A DNA stretch of 64,000 bases from Vagococcus salmoninarum. Its GTDB lineage: Bacteria > Bacillota > Bacilli > Lactobacillales > Vagococcaceae. Shown here piece after piece: positions 35,927-45,070 of this stretch. Each line of letters opens with the position of its first letter. Position 1 is the first letter of the stretch. Where the stretch lies: NCBI RefSeq assembly GCF_003987495.1, contig NZ_NGJU01000007.1, positions 62,001-126,000 on the forward strand, in the 5' to 3' direction. The position numbers and the translations under genes are program-made. The notes below the pieces were generated by a model. It made no database searches. It saw nothing but the letters and a program-made list of their open reading frames with translations, and was not told the DNA's origin.

Positions 35927-35995
35927 AGTATCTCTCCTTGTGTAACTGTATTTGATCTTACAAATAGAAGTATATCAGGACTAAAGGTTAGTCAG

Positions 35996-36769
35996 TTATT
36001 CATTTTTGCTGTTTATACGACTGTACAAAATATGAGGTAAATTAATTGTTAAAGGTGGGTCAGTTGTAAGTTTAGGACGTAACTTTAGTTGAAAGGCTTG
36101 CTTCTCAGAACTTGGAAAGTGAATGGGTTCTTCGATAAATGAGCGAAATTCATCTTTTAGGAAAAAGTAGTTTAATAAATTTTTGGACTTTGGAATACCG
36201 CAAGACATCAAATAAAAGGAACCGTCAGGAATATTCTTAAAAGTAAAAGTTTGGGAATGAGTCACAGGTTTACCAACAATCGGGACATGATTAGGGAGCC
36301 GGTGTTTGAATAAACCGATAAAAGCAATTCCTTTAAAGGTGTCAGGCAAGGTGATCGTGACTTCTAAGTCGTTACTTGTTTCTAAATCAGAAGTTAATTC
36401 TTCCTCAAGCGGAAGTTTTTCCTCAGCCACACGATTAAAAAAATCAAAAAAAGTAGTCATTCCTTGGCGGTAATCTTTTGGTCTCAGTCCAGTTCTTTTT
36501 TTAAAGATATTTGTAAAAGAACCGGTGCTTAAATAACCAGCTGATAACTGTGAGGATAGAATGCTCTTATGTGGTGAGAGATGCTCGATACTTTTTTGGA
36601 TTTTAACAGTGGCAATGTATTCGACTGCAGGCACATGAAAGCTTTTTTTGAATTCACGACTGAAATGGGAATAACTGTAACCGAAATGAGTTGCTAAAGT
36701 TTCAACTGTTAAGTCTTCACAATGTAGACTAATGTAATCAATAATTGCTGTTTTTAAAGGTTCTTCCAT
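35996..36769 (-). CDS. AraC-family regulator
   Basis: 257 residues from the inner ATG at 36769, which has AAAAGAGGCTC upstream; an outer start adds 18 residues without a site. Two helix-turn-helix units lie at the N-terminus (LTVETLATHFGYSYSHFSREFK at about 20-41 and SAGYLSTGSFTNIFKKRTGL at about 70-90). A C-terminal sensor domain of about 150 residues is of a type I do not recognise. The DNA-binding head at the N-terminus is the less common order in this family. It lies 145 bases downstream of the galactitol-type PTS operon and may regulate it. Confidence 0.85.
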   Translation of the reverse strand: MEEPLKTAIIDYISLHCEDLTVETLATHFGYSYSHFSREFKKSFHVPAVEYIATVKIQKSIEHLSPHKSILSSQLSAGYLSTGSFTNIFKKRTGLRPKDYRQGMTTFFDFFNRVAEEKLPLEEELTSDLETSNDLEVTITLPDTFKGIAFIGLFKHRLPNHVPIVGKPVTHSQTFTFKNIPDGSFYLMSCGIPKSKNLLNYFFLKDEFRSFIEEPIHFPSSEKQAFQLKLRPKLTTDPPLTINLPHILYSRINSKNE

Positions 36770-36915
36770 ATGAGCCTCTTTTTTTGGGTTGTTAATTGAA
36801 CGAAGGATTAAATGATAATACAACTAATTATAGCATGATAACTATAAAAAAATGAAGATAAAAAGCTAAGATGAATTAAAGTGTTGGATAATTCTCTTAG
36901 CTCTTTAAATGATCG

Positions 36916-37560
36916 TTAGGCTTGACCGTAGTTCCTAAATTTCCGAACCATAAAATCAACTTCCGCTGTCGGCAGAAGCAAAGGTTTTCCTAAAACACTG
37001 GCCCGCCAATAGACTTCTGCACAGCGTTCAATTTCCACTGCTACGAGATAAGCACTAGCAATGTCTACACCAGCAGCTAGTAGGCCATGATTAGCTAAAA
37101 AGCAGGCAAAACGGTCAGTCATTGCCCTAAAAGCATTTTCCGCTAAATCAGCTTCCCCGTAGGAGCCGTACTTGGCACAACGGACATTTTCACCACCAGC
37201 AATGGCGATATAATAATTAGCCGCAGGTAGTTCCCAGCCTAAAGTGGCTAACGTGCTGCTATAAGTTGAGTGAGTATGGACAACAGCAAAAATATCTTGG
37301 CGATCAGTGTAATTTTTTAAATGCATCCGCCATTCACTAGAAGGAGTTCGTAAGCCTTCAACAACATGACCTTCTAAATCAATGATAACGACGTCTTCAG
37401 GAGTCAACTCGTCGTAAGCCATGCCGCTAGGACTAATAGCGACTAAGCCGCTGTCGGAATTATAAATACTAATGTTGCCACCAGTACTACTAGTCAGTTT
37501 TGAATGTAGCATCTTTTGACAGTAAGTCACAACCTCTTGCCGTTCCTTTGCAAGTAACAT
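36916..37560 (-). CDS. Class II aldolase (L-fuculose/L-ribulose phosphate family)
   Basis: 214 residues from the ATG at 37560. An ATG 9 bases earlier would sit directly on the GGAAAGG site, so the inner start is favoured. Motifs: STGGNISI near 25-32, SPSGMAYDEL near 46, SEWRMHL near 77, the zinc pair VHTHSTY near 92 and ANHGLLA near 153. The enzyme splits a ketose phosphate or sugar-acid phosphate to a three-carbon unit and an aldehyde. It follows the dehydrogenase by 8 bases. Confidence 0.88.
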   Translation of the reverse strand: MLLAKERQEVVTYCQKMLHSKLTSSTGGNISIYNSDSGLVAISPSGMAYDELTPEDVVIIDLEGHVVEGLRTPSSEWRMHLKNYTDRQDIFAVVHTHSTYSSTLATLGWELPAANYYIAIAGGENVRCAKYGSYGEADLAENAFRAMTDRFACFLANHGLLAAGVDIASAYLVAVEIERCAEVYWRASVLGKPLLLPTAEVDFMVRKFRNYGQA

Positions 37561-37577
37561 CAACAACATCCTTTCCG

Positions 37578-38633
37578 TTAACTTAAATAGAGAAAATCAC
37601 TTTTACCAGTAGCGAAGTATGTGCGTAGCTCATGGGCTAACAACTCAGGGGAGCGAGGGATTGCATCGATAGTATCACCAGCTAAGTGGCTCGTTAAGGT
37701 AACATTATCAAGGCTTAAAAAAGGGTCATCAGCAGGGAGTGGTTCAATCCATGCCACATCTAGAGCAACGCCGGCAATCTGTTGTTTTTGTAAAACGGTT
37801 AATAAAGCCGATTTTTTAATTAGACCTGCTCGGGCAGAGTTAATTAAATAACTATTAGGGGTCATTAAAGACAAGAGGGCCTCGTCGACAAAGTGATAAG
37901 TGTCTGGGGTTAACCGCAGATGCAGGGAGATCACGTCGCCTTGCTTAAAAGCTTCTTGCAAAGAAACTAAAGTGATTGGTAAATCAGCCCCTTCTAAATC
38001 AGCAGCAGAAACAAAGGGGTCGTGGGCTAGAACGGTCATATTGAGGGCTGAGAGCTTGCGAGCCAAGCGCTTGCCAATATGACCTAAACCGATTAAGCTG
38101 ACAGTCAGTTGATCGAGAGTTGTTTTGTAAGGGTCATTAGGAAAGGTTTTTAACCACTGGCCCTGTTTAATGCCGTAGTGTGAACGGGCAATGTTACGAG
38201 TTTCAGCAATAATCATCCCTAAAGTAAAATCAGCCACAGGTTCCGCATTACGAATCACATGAATCAGCTTGATTTGCTGTTGGCGACAACACTCTAAGGC
38301 GATATGTTCTAAGCCGCCACGACAAGTCCCGATTAGTTTTAAATGTGAAGCCCCTTCAATGACTCTTTGAGGGACTGGGGCAATGTGAACTAACAAATAG
38401 TCTGCAGTAGTCATGGCTTCTGCAAAGCCTGCTGGCAGAGGCAGATTCTCAGGACCGTAACTTTCAATTTCAAGAATTTTTGCTTGAAACTCAGGTTTTG
38501 TTAAATTTGCAAACCACTCAAAAGTTTGAAAGGTCACAGGTTGGTTATCAGGATTAGGAAAGTTCAAATTTTGAGCAACGGTTAATAAACTACTAGCTGA
38601 GACTAAGGCATCACCAAGGATGACGATCTTCAT
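37578..38633 (-). CDS. 2-hydroxyacid dehydrogenase (phosphoglycerate dehydrogenase-like)
   Basis: 351 residues. NAD site GLGHIGKRLARKL near 187-199 followed by the acidic end of the strand in LAHDP. Catalytic Arg in NSARAGLIKKSALL near 272, Glu in DVAWIEPLPADDP near 300 and His in LTSHLAGDTID near 317. It oxidises or reduces a 2-hydroxy/2-oxo acid. In a PTS operon the substrate is probably a phosphorylated sugar acid. Its ATG overlaps the stop of the PTS IIC gene (ATGA). Confidence 0.88.
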   Translation of the reverse strand: MKIVILGDALVSASSLLTVAQNLNFPNPDNQPVTFQTFEWFANLTKPEFQAKILEIESYGPENLPLPAGFAEAMTTADYLLVHIAPVPQRVIEGASHLKLIGTCRGGLEHIALECCRQQQIKLIHVIRNAEPVADFTLGMIIAETRNIARSHYGIKQGQWLKTFPNDPYKTTLDQLTVSLIGLGHIGKRLARKLSALNMTVLAHDPFVSAADLEGADLPITLVSLQEAFKQGDVISLHLRLTPDTYHFVDEALLSLMTPNSYLINSARAGLIKKSALLTVLQKQQIAGVALDVAWIEPLPADDPFLSLDNVTLTSHLAGDTIDAIPRSPELLAHELRTYFATGKSDFLYLS

Positions 38634-40057
38634 CTAAAATCACCAGTTTCACTTTCTGCCGTTGAGGCTAAGGCTTGGCGCTCAACATAGGCTTCGATTT
38701 TTCCACGATTTTTGCGAATGTAACTATATAAAAGGATATAGAGGACAATCGTGCCCCCGATTAAAAATGGGTTTTGAGTGAGATAAATTAAGAAGAGACT
38801 ACCGAAAAGTAAGTTACCAACAACTAGCAAGCTGAAAATCATGACAGCGCCTGAAGGTAAATCAACCCCAACACTAATGGCAACTTCTGTAAAGATTGGT
38901 GCTACCCGAGTAATTAAGTACAAGGCGCAAGTTAAGTAAGTGCCACCGATAATGATTGTTTTAAAAATGTTGCCATTAACAAAAGGGACAATCCCTTGGA
39001 GCAAGTAAGGAATCGCGATTAAATCTACCATCGGTAAAGCTTGGTTACCAGGTAAGATAATCGCTAAAATGATAATGATCGGGATTAAAATCATGCCACT
39101 TAATAATGTGGCTGGTTCCCCGTAACCGGCAGCATCATTGATGGCTAAATACCACTCCCGTTCATCTTCTTCACTACTTTTAGTCGATTTTTTACTATGA
39201 TCAGTAATCGCCGTAAAGGCCGAGGCAAAGATACCGGCAATTCTTGGAAAGATTGCCATAATCGCCGCCGTGGCAACTCCTACTAAGGTGATTTCCCCCC
39301 AAGCTTCAAGGGTTGTAATCCGAGTGAAGTTCCCAGCTAGTCCTAAGATTAAACCTAAGACAAAGCCAAGGGAACTAGGCTCTCCCAGAAAGCCCATTTT
39401 AGCTTGTAAGTATTCAGGATCAAGTTTAATTTTATTCGCCCCTAGCTTAGTTAAGAAAAAATCCATAAGCAAAGCTAGAGGGACGGAAGCCACATCGTGA
39501 GGGGCTGTCATCGTTGTCCCAGGATAACCGTAATAAGTTGCCCAGCGTTTAGCTAAGACTTCATTAATCGCTAAAGTGTATAAATTTTGAACAGTCATTA
39601 ATAAGAGGGCCAGCCAGAGATTACCAGTGACGAGAAAAATCATTGATCCCCAGAGCATAAAAGAGTAGTTATTCCATAAATCTGAAGGCATAAAAATATT
39701 GTAGACTTTAAAAACAAAGAGTAAGGTCTGCAGCAATAAACCAAAGCCGAGAAAGATCATGCCGACTTGAGTCGAGTAGGCAACGACACTAGTCGCTTGC
39801 CAGCCAGTGTCAATCATATTTAAGTTAACCCCAGTCGTATCAACCATCCGTTGAATGACCGGTGTTACAACAGGAGTGTAAGCACTAATTAAGAAGTTAA
39901 AGCCAATCAATCCGATTCCAGCATTTAAAGCCGATTGGGTGGCTTTTTTAGGGGGGACTTTCATAATCAAACAAATAAAAAACAAGACAATGGGAACGAC
40001 GATGGCTGCCCCAAACGTTTCCATAATTTGGGAAAGGCTATCTAAAACAGCAGTCAT
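38630..40057 (-). CDS. PTS galactitol-type EIIC permease
   Basis: 475 residues, about 11-12 helices, GatC-like start (DSLSQIMETFGAAIVVPIVLFFICL) and the conserved segment NAGIGLIGFNFL near 46-57. A large hydrophilic loop (TDHSKKSTKSSEEDERE, near 287) lies in the middle. It carries an uncharged polyol or sugar acid across the membrane with phosphorylation through the neighbouring IIA and IIB. Confidence 0.88.
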   Translation of the reverse strand: MTAVLDSLSQIMETFGAAIVVPIVLFFICLIMKVPPKKATQSALNAGIGLIGFNFLISAYTPVVTPVIQRMVDTTGVNLNMIDTGWQATSVVAYSTQVGMIFLGFGLLLQTLLFVFKVYNIFMPSDLWNNYSFMLWGSMIFLVTGNLWLALLLMTVQNLYTLAINEVLAKRWATYYGYPGTTMTAPHDVASVPLALLMDFFLTKLGANKIKLDPEYLQAKMGFLGEPSSLGFVLGLILGLAGNFTRITTLEAWGEITLVGVATAAIMAIFPRIAGIFASAFTAITDHSKKSTKSSEEDEREWYLAINDAAGYGEPATLLSGMILIPIIIILAIILPGNQALPMVDLIAIPYLLQGIVPFVNGNIFKTIIIGGTYLTCALYLITRVAPIFTEVAISVGVDLPSGAVMIFSLLVVGNLLFGSLFLIYLTQNPFLIGGTIVLYILLYSYIRKNRGKIEAYVERQALASTAESETGDFR

Positions 40058-40096
40058 TTAGAACACATCCTTTCTTTAGTAAAGGACAGGAGGGAG

Positions 40097-40396
40097 TTAT
40101 TTTAAACGAGCAATAAAAGCATCGAGTTCGGCAATAAACGTTGCTTCGCCTCGACCAGTCAATAAAGGGACACCATTAATTGCTGTCAGCTTATCAGGAA
40201 CTGTAATTAAAGGGCTAGAGTGGACAATTAAGTCCCAGTGGCCACTTTGGACTTGAGCAGCTACGCCATTGGGATTGACTTCAACAGTTTTCACACGACA
40301 GCCCCGTTCTTCTAATAAATCAGTGACTTTGCTAGAAAGCATGGCACTAGTGACAGTACCGGAACCGCAAACGGTGATTACTTTAACTAATTTCAT
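40097..40396 (-). CDS. PTS galactitol-type EIIB
   Basis: 99 residues from the ATG at 40396; an earlier in-frame start would overlap the IIA gene more deeply and has no better site. Phospho-cysteine loop VCGSGTVTSAML near 8-19, typical of GatB-like IIB. It takes phosphate from IIA and passes it to the sugar. Confidence 0.88.
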   Translation of the reverse strand: MKLVKVITVCGSGTVTSAMLSSKVTDLLEERGCRVKTVEVNPNGVAAQVQSGHWDLIVHSSPLITVPDKLTAINGVPLLTGRGEATFIAELDAFIARLK

Positions 40397-40895
40397 GTCT
40401 TTGACCGTCCTTTCGAGAAGGTTCTGCGAGGGCAACGTAGAGGAGGTTAAAAATCTCAGCTTGGGAATTAGTAGTAGACAAGGTGCTTAAGGCATCACTT
40501 CGTTGAAAAAGAATCATTAAGCGTTGGAGGACACGAAGTTGGCTTTGAGGATTAGTAAATCCAAGAAAAAAGACGAGTTTAACCGGGAGCTGCTCAGTTT
40601 TGCTCCCCATCTTAGTGAAAGATAAAGGTTCTTTGAGACGACAAAAATACAAAAAAGCTTTCGAGTGAAAGGAAGCATCAAGATGGGGGATGGCGATGTG
40701 ACAGTGAGCCGGGTCCAGGCCAGTCGGAAAGTCTTTTTCCCGTGTAAGTAAAGCCGGTAAATAGGCGTCAGTTACGAGGTTGAAAGCTTGTAGCCGTTCA
40801 GCCACAGTTGTAAATAAATCGGTTTGAGAGGAAAATTCTTCCTCAAGGGAGAGGTAGTCTAGGTGCAACATAGCGGTAAAGTCACTAAGTTCCAT
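40383..40895 (-). CDS. PTS EIIA (fructose/mannitol type)
   Basis: 170 residues from the ATG at 40895, 8 bases after AAAGG. Active-site His in CHIAIPHLDA near 66-75, preceded by TREKDFPTGL, both family marks. First gene of the operon IIA-IIB-IIC-dehydrogenase-aldolase. It overlaps IIB by 14 bases. Confidence 0.88.
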   Translation of the reverse strand: MELSDFTAMLHLDYLSLEEEFSSQTDLFTTVAERLQAFNLVTDAYLPALLTREKDFPTGLDPAHCHIAIPHLDASFHSKAFLYFCRLKEPLSFTKMGSKTEQLPVKLVFFLGFTNPQSQLRVLQRLMILFQRSDALSTLSTTNSQAEIFNLLYVALAEPSRKDGQRHEIS

Positions 40896-40988
40896 AAATG
40901 ACATCCTTTCTAATAGAAACGTCAGAGGAGGTGGAAATGAAAAGGCGAGTAATTAAAAAGATAAATGAGCTACTAATAACAGCAATAT

Positions 40989-41002
40989 TGTAAAGGCTTA
41001 CA
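40989..41002. promoter_or_regulatory. cre-like site ahead of the galactitol-type PTS operon
   Basis: TGTAAAGGCTTACA fits TGWAANCGNTNWCA at all fixed positions but one (G for the central C). It lies about 95 bases upstream of the IIA gene, on the expected side for catabolite control. Confidence 0.55.
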
Positions 41003-41122
41003 GCTTTGGTGTCAAATGTTTTGTATGCAATTAGGCAGATTCAGCAAAAGGGAAGGAGGCTTTCTTTATCAAGGCGGATTAGCTATACTTAAAAGGTTCG
41101 TTTTAAAAGAGGAGGAAGTTAA

Positions 41123-41929
41123 ATGACTTTAAAGAATCAAAGATGGCTAGTCTTTGGCAGCTTAAGTTTACAATTAGTGATTACGACCTTAGGAGCTAAG
41201 TTACTAACCCCAGATCTACCTAATTGGCTAGTTTCAACAATTATGTTGTTAATCCCTTACTTAATTTGGCTGACTCAAGTAGTCATTGGTCGAGGATTAC
41301 AAGTAACTAGGGGAATCAGTAGTGGTTTATTAGCAGTTGCTCATTTGTGGTATGTATTAATTAGTTTAAATGGCTATGAAAGGATGTTAGTTTCCCCTTT
41401 TATCCTCCAACAACTGCCTTATGTATTAATCGTTGTTGCGGTGATTTTTGGTATTGATGACTGGCGTAAAAGTTTAAACAAAGTCGCGATTAGCCAGGAG
41501 AAAAAGACTTTGGCGAAAGGCGAATTCGTGTCTCTAATAATCGCTACGTTGTTACCAATCTTTGCTCTCTATCCTGGCAAGGCCCCAAGAATGACCTTAG
41601 CCTATGTGGACCAAGGAGTTCCTCTTGATTTGTTTAGCCGCGGTTTTTTAGAGTTCTTAACATTGCCAAGTTTGTTGATGTTAATGCTAGCCCTTCTGAA
41701 CGTAGCTTATGTCTTAAAAAGACCAGTGGCCAAAAGTCGTAAGTATGGCAGTGTCGGGTTTCTTCTAGCCATGTTGTTGTTTATAGCAATCGTCTTGTTT
41801 GCCCCATATATTTTCTGGACAGGGGTGAACCCGTTGATTTTTAGTGTGTTATTTGTCTGTGGGGTTTTAATAACTCCGACAAATTACCAGTTTAAAAGCA
41901 AAAAAGAACTGCCCTTCTCAAATAAATGA
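41123..41929 (+). CDS. Multi-pass membrane protein of unknown function
   Basis: 268 residues with about eight hydrophobic helices and few charged loops (around 112-130). Preceded by GAGGAGGAAG. I recognise no family. Its last 10 codons overlap the terminator stem of the converging crr gene. Confidence 0.7.
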   Translation: MTLKNQRWLVFGSLSLQLVITTLGAKLLTPDLPNWLVSTIMLLIPYLIWLTQVVIGRGLQVTRGISSGLLAVAHLWYVLISLNGYERMLVSPFILQQLPYVLIVVAVIFGIDDWRKSLNKVAISQEKKTLAKGEFVSLIIATLLPIFALYPGKAPRMTLAYVDQGVPLDLFSRGFLEFLTLPSLLMLMLALLNVAYVLKRPVAKSRKYGSVGFLLAMLLFIAIVLFAPYIFWTGVNPLIFSVLFVCGVLITPTNYQFKSKKELPFSNK

Positions 41930-41938
41930 GAAGGACAG
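41901..41938 (-). terminator. Terminator of the glucose PTS operon
   Basis: Read on the minus strand, CTGTCCTTCTC and GAGAAGGGCAG pair around an 8-base loop, followed by TTCTTTTTT. It overlaps the end of the plus-strand membrane protein gene. Confidence 0.82.
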
Positions 41939-41952
41939 CCCCCTTGAATCCT

Positions 41953-42435
41953 TTAGTTAATTTCAACTGTTAAGGCTTCTTCTGAAGCTTTAACAGTTTT
42001 TTCAGTAACTGTTGAAACAGTTTTAACGAGATCCATATTAGTGACGACGATAATAATCGTTGATGTTGTGTTAGTTTTAGCTAACTCATCTAAATCCATC
42101 GTTGCCATTTTTGTTTCAGGTGTGACTGTTTGGCCTTCAGTAACGAAGACTTCAAAAGGCACCCCTTGTAACTTAACTGTGTCGATGCCCATGTGGACAA
42201 GAACTTCAAGACCACTATCTGTCAGAATAGAGATGGCATGTTTTGTTGGGAAAACACTAATGATTTTTCCTTTAACAGGAGCGTAAACGTCAGCTGAAGT
42301 TGGTTGAACAGCGTAGCCGTCTCCTAACATTTTTTCAGAAAAAACATCGTCTTCCACTTTATTAATAGGAATTAAGTTTCCTTCTGAAACAGTATAAAAA
42401 GTTGTTTTGTTGTCTTTTTTTAAAAATTTAAACAT
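41953..42435 (-). CDS. crr: PTS glucose EIIA
   Basis: 160 residues with the EIIA-Glc fold. Key segments are VKGKIISVFPTKHAISILT near 54-72 and the active His in VLVHMGIDTVKL near 79-90. A hydrophobic C-terminal stretch follows. It passes phosphate from HPr to the IIB domain of PtsG. Carried as a separate gene 70 bases after ptsG, unlike the fused IICBA of some relatives. Confidence 0.92.
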   Translation of the reverse strand: MFKFLKKDNKTTFYTVSEGNLIPINKVEDDVFSEKMLGDGYAVQPTSADVYAPVKGKIISVFPTKHAISILTDSGLEVLVHMGIDTVKLQGVPFEVFVTEGQTVTPETKMATMDLDELAKTNTTSTIIIVVTNMDLVKTVSTVTEKTVKASEEALTVEIN

Positions 42436-42505
42436 GCGTATTTCCTCCGATATCGTTGTAATAGGTTAGAGCACAGTGTTACAAAGCCTGCTAACAAGGA
42501 TCTAA

Positions 42506-43957
42506 CTATTTATTAATTTTGTGCATTTCATCAGCGACGAATTGAACTTCCGTACCGACAATGACTTGAATGTTCGTAGCGTCAATTTTCTTAACTCCAG
42601 GAACATTTGTTGCTTTGATCTTGCCTTCGTCAACTTTGTCCATATCTTTAACAACGAGACGTAAGCGAGTCGTACAGTTATCGATTGATTCGATGTTAGC
42701 AGTTCCGCCAAGACCTTCAATAATTTTAGTTGCCATCAGTGAAAATTTGTTGCCACCTTCAGCAATTTCTTCTTCGATTGCTTCTTCAAGGGTTGTTTCT
42801 TCACGACCAGGTGTTAATAAGTTGAATTTCTTAATTGCAAAGTCGAATGTGAAGTAGTATAAAGCCGCCATCACAAGACCTTGAACAACTAACATCCACG
42901 GTTGGTTAGCGATTGGGTTACGTAAACTTAAGAAGAAGTCAACGAAACCAGCACTAAAGGCAAAGCCGGCTGTCCATTGGAAGAAAGCCGAGATGAATAA
43001 TGAAATCCCTGTTAAAGCAGCATGTAAAACATATAAAGGCCAAGCGACGAACATAAATGAGAACTCTAAAGGTTCAGTAATACCAGTGAAGAATGAGGCA
43101 AAACCAGCAGCAATCATTAATGAAGCTGTTGCTTTACGTTTATCAGGACGGGCGTTACGATAAATCGCGTAACCACCAGCTGGTAAACCGAACATCATCA
43201 TTGGGAAGAAGCCACCTTGGTACATCCCAGTAATTCCTTTTTCACCAGCACCAGATAAGAAGTTACCGATATCGTTGATACCAGCTACGTCAAACCAGAA
43301 AACTGAGTTTAAGGCGTGGTGTAAACCAGTTGGGATCAATAGACGGTTAAAGAACCCGTAAAGACCAGCACCAACTGCGCCTAAACTAGAAATCGCTGTT
43401 CCGAAGCTAACTAACCCAGTATAAACGACTGGCCAGATATATAAAAGGGCAACAGAGACAACTAACATTGATAAAGCTGTCATAATTGGCACAAGACGTT
43501 TACCACTAAAGAATGATAAAGCCATTGGCAATTGAACTTGACTGAAGCGATTGTACATTGTGGCAGCAATTAAACCAGATAAAATACCGATGAAGGCATT
43601 ATCAATTTTGCTAAAAGCCACGTTAACTTCTTCAAGGGGAATCCCTTTCATCGCCCCAACAGTTGCACTAGCTAGTAAAGTTGTCACAACTAAGAAGGCT
43701 ACTAGACCACTTAAAGCGGCGGCCCCATCTTTGTCTTTCGACATCCCTAAAGCTAAACCAACTGCGAATAAAATTGGCAAGTGGTCAATAATTGCGCCAC
43801 CAGCTTTAACTAAGAAAACAGCGACGAAGTTTGGATCTCCTCCTTGCATGATTTGTGGATCAATCCAATAACCAATCCCCATTAAAATTGCGGCTGCCGG
43901 TAAAACGGCAACTGGAAGCATTAACGATCTTCCCATTCTTTGTAAGTATGCTTTCAT
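42506..43957 (-). CDS. ptsG: PTS glucose EIICB
   Basis: 483 residues: IIC membrane domain about 1-385 (begins MKAYLQRMGRSLMLPVAVLP, has TGITEPLEFSFMF near 293) and IIB domain about 405-483 with phospho-Cys in IDNCTTRLRLVV near 426. It imports and phosphorylates glucose. GlcNAc carriers share this layout; the adjacent glcT and crr favour glucose. AGGAGGTAAGTATA precedes the ATG. Confidence 0.92.
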   Translation of the reverse strand: MKAYLQRMGRSLMLPVAVLPAAAILMGIGYWIDPQIMQGGDPNFVAVFLVKAGGAIIDHLPILFAVGLALGMSKDKDGAAALSGLVAFLVVTTLLASATVGAMKGIPLEEVNVAFSKIDNAFIGILSGLIAATMYNRFSQVQLPMALSFFSGKRLVPIMTALSMLVVSVALLYIWPVVYTGLVSFGTAISSLGAVGAGLYGFFNRLLIPTGLHHALNSVFWFDVAGINDIGNFLSGAGEKGITGMYQGGFFPMMMFGLPAGGYAIYRNARPDKRKATASLMIAAGFASFFTGITEPLEFSFMFVAWPLYVLHAALTGISLFISAFFQWTAGFAFSAGFVDFFLSLRNPIANQPWMLVVQGLVMAALYYFTFDFAIKKFNLLTPGREETTLEEAIEEEIAEGGNKFSLMATKIIEGLGGTANIESIDNCTTRLRLVVKDMDKVDEGKIKATNVPGVKKIDATNIQVIVGTEVQFVADEMHKINK

Positions 43958-44045
43958 TATACTTACCTCCTATATATTTTTTTATATTCAAGCCCGGCAT
44001 AATGTAAATAAATGAATAAGGTCTAATTAGGGCTGATTATACAAA

Positions 44046-44891
44046 TTAAGTTGAGCTACTTTCTACTTGGTCAGCAAGACGCTCGATGTGCAAGGTAATA
44101 TAACCGAGCTCTTCGGCAGGGATTGTTAAACCGTAATCCCGTTTGGTCATTGCAGCGACTCGTTCAGAAATGCAGTAACTCCGTTGATATTTCGTTTTAA
44201 CTAATTGAAAAACTTCAGCATCCATGGAGTGAAACTTACTTTGGTAAACCCGTTCCACAACATACCGCAAATGAACCACAAGTCGGGAATAATTTAGCCC
44301 CATACTCATTTCAGAAAAATCAATTCCTAGTTCTTCAGCAATCGTTGTTACCATGGCAGAGATAATCGTCACTTCACGTATACTCTTGTTACTTGTCGTT
44401 TGACCAGAGCTAGCACTATGAAAATGGATGGCGATGTAGGCTGCTTCATCAATGGCAAAATCTAAATGGAATGTATCTTTTAAATAGTTAACAGCCCATT
44501 CAGCTACGCGAAATTCATCAGAATACAAAATTTGAATTTCATTCAGCAGTTTATTTTTAATGATGATGCCTTCTTTAATTCGATCAATAGCAAAGGCAAT
44601 ATGGTCGGCTAAGATCGAATGAATATGCTCATTAAATTTCGTCCCTAAAGCCCCTTCAGCGTAATCAATAATTTCTTCGGAAGCGATAAAGTATTCAGGT
44701 TTGATGCTTTGGAGTAATTGCTCCATCTTAGTTTTAGTTTCAGTAGCAACATATTCCCGCTCAATATCGATTTTAGCAATTAAATCATTTTGAGTTTTGT
44801 TGAAACCGATGCCTTTGCCAGTGACAATTTTACTAATACCATTGTCCGTCACTAGGACGGCATTTAAATTAAACACTTTCACTATCTTCAT
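44046..44891 (-). CDS. glcT: BglG/GlcT-family transcriptional antiterminator
   Basis: 281 residues. RNA-binding co-antiterminator domain 1-56 (MKIVKVFNLNAVLVTDNG, GKGIGFNK), then two PRDs at about 65-170 and 171-281, with regulatory His in HIHSILADHIAFAI near 103-112, AIHFHSA near 159 and LHIER near the end. It should bind an RNA hairpin in the leader and stop termination when glucose is present. It is followed by ptsG and crr. Confidence 0.9.
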   Translation of the reverse strand: MKIVKVFNLNAVLVTDNGISKIVTGKGIGFNKTQNDLIAKIDIEREYVATETKTKMEQLLQSIKPEYFIASEEIIDYAEGALGTKFNEHIHSILADHIAFAIDRIKEGIIIKNKLLNEIQILYSDEFRVAEWAVNYLKDTFHLDFAIDEAAYIAIHFHSASSGQTTSNKSIREVTIISAMVTTIAEELGIDFSEMSMGLNYSRLVVHLRYVVERVYQSKFHSMDAEVFQLVKTKYQRSYCISERVAAMTKRDYGLTIPAEELGYITLHIERLADQVESSST

Positions 44892-44917
44892 AATTTATCT
44901 CCCTAATTAAAAATAGA

Positions 44918-44960
44918 CATGGAAAAAGACCGTCTCTCGAGACACGCGTCCTTTTCCATG
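44918..44960 (-). promoter_or_regulatory. Leader hairpin before glcT, possible antiterminator target
   Basis: On the minus strand CATGGAAAAGGAC pairs with GTCTTTTTCCATG (one mismatch) around an inner GTCTC/GAGAC helix. TCTATTTTT follows, so it resembles a terminator. It lies in the leader between the glcT promoter and its ATG. GlcT autoregulation through this hairpin is inference. Confidence 0.6.
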
Positions 44961-45005
44961 CCTAGTATGATCTAGTCACATGAACTGGTTTATTAACTTA
45001 AACTT

Positions 45006-45034
45006 ATCATACAACCAATCGCTTAAAAATGCAA
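45006..45034 (-). promoter_or_regulatory. Promoter of glcT-ptsG-crr
   Basis: Minus strand TTGCAT (45034-45029) and TATGAT (45011-45006) with a 17-base spacer. It would give a leader of about 110 bases holding the hairpin at 44918-44960. Confidence 0.7.
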
Positions 45035-45070
45035 CAATAAGGAATTTGTCTCTTTAAGAAGGTGAAAAAC

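Noticed and set aside
43958-44045. GlcT-controlled terminator between glcT and ptsG
   Set aside because: A possible AGCCC/GGGCT stem exists on the minus strand, but A-rich, not T-rich, sequence follows it, so a terminator is not supported.
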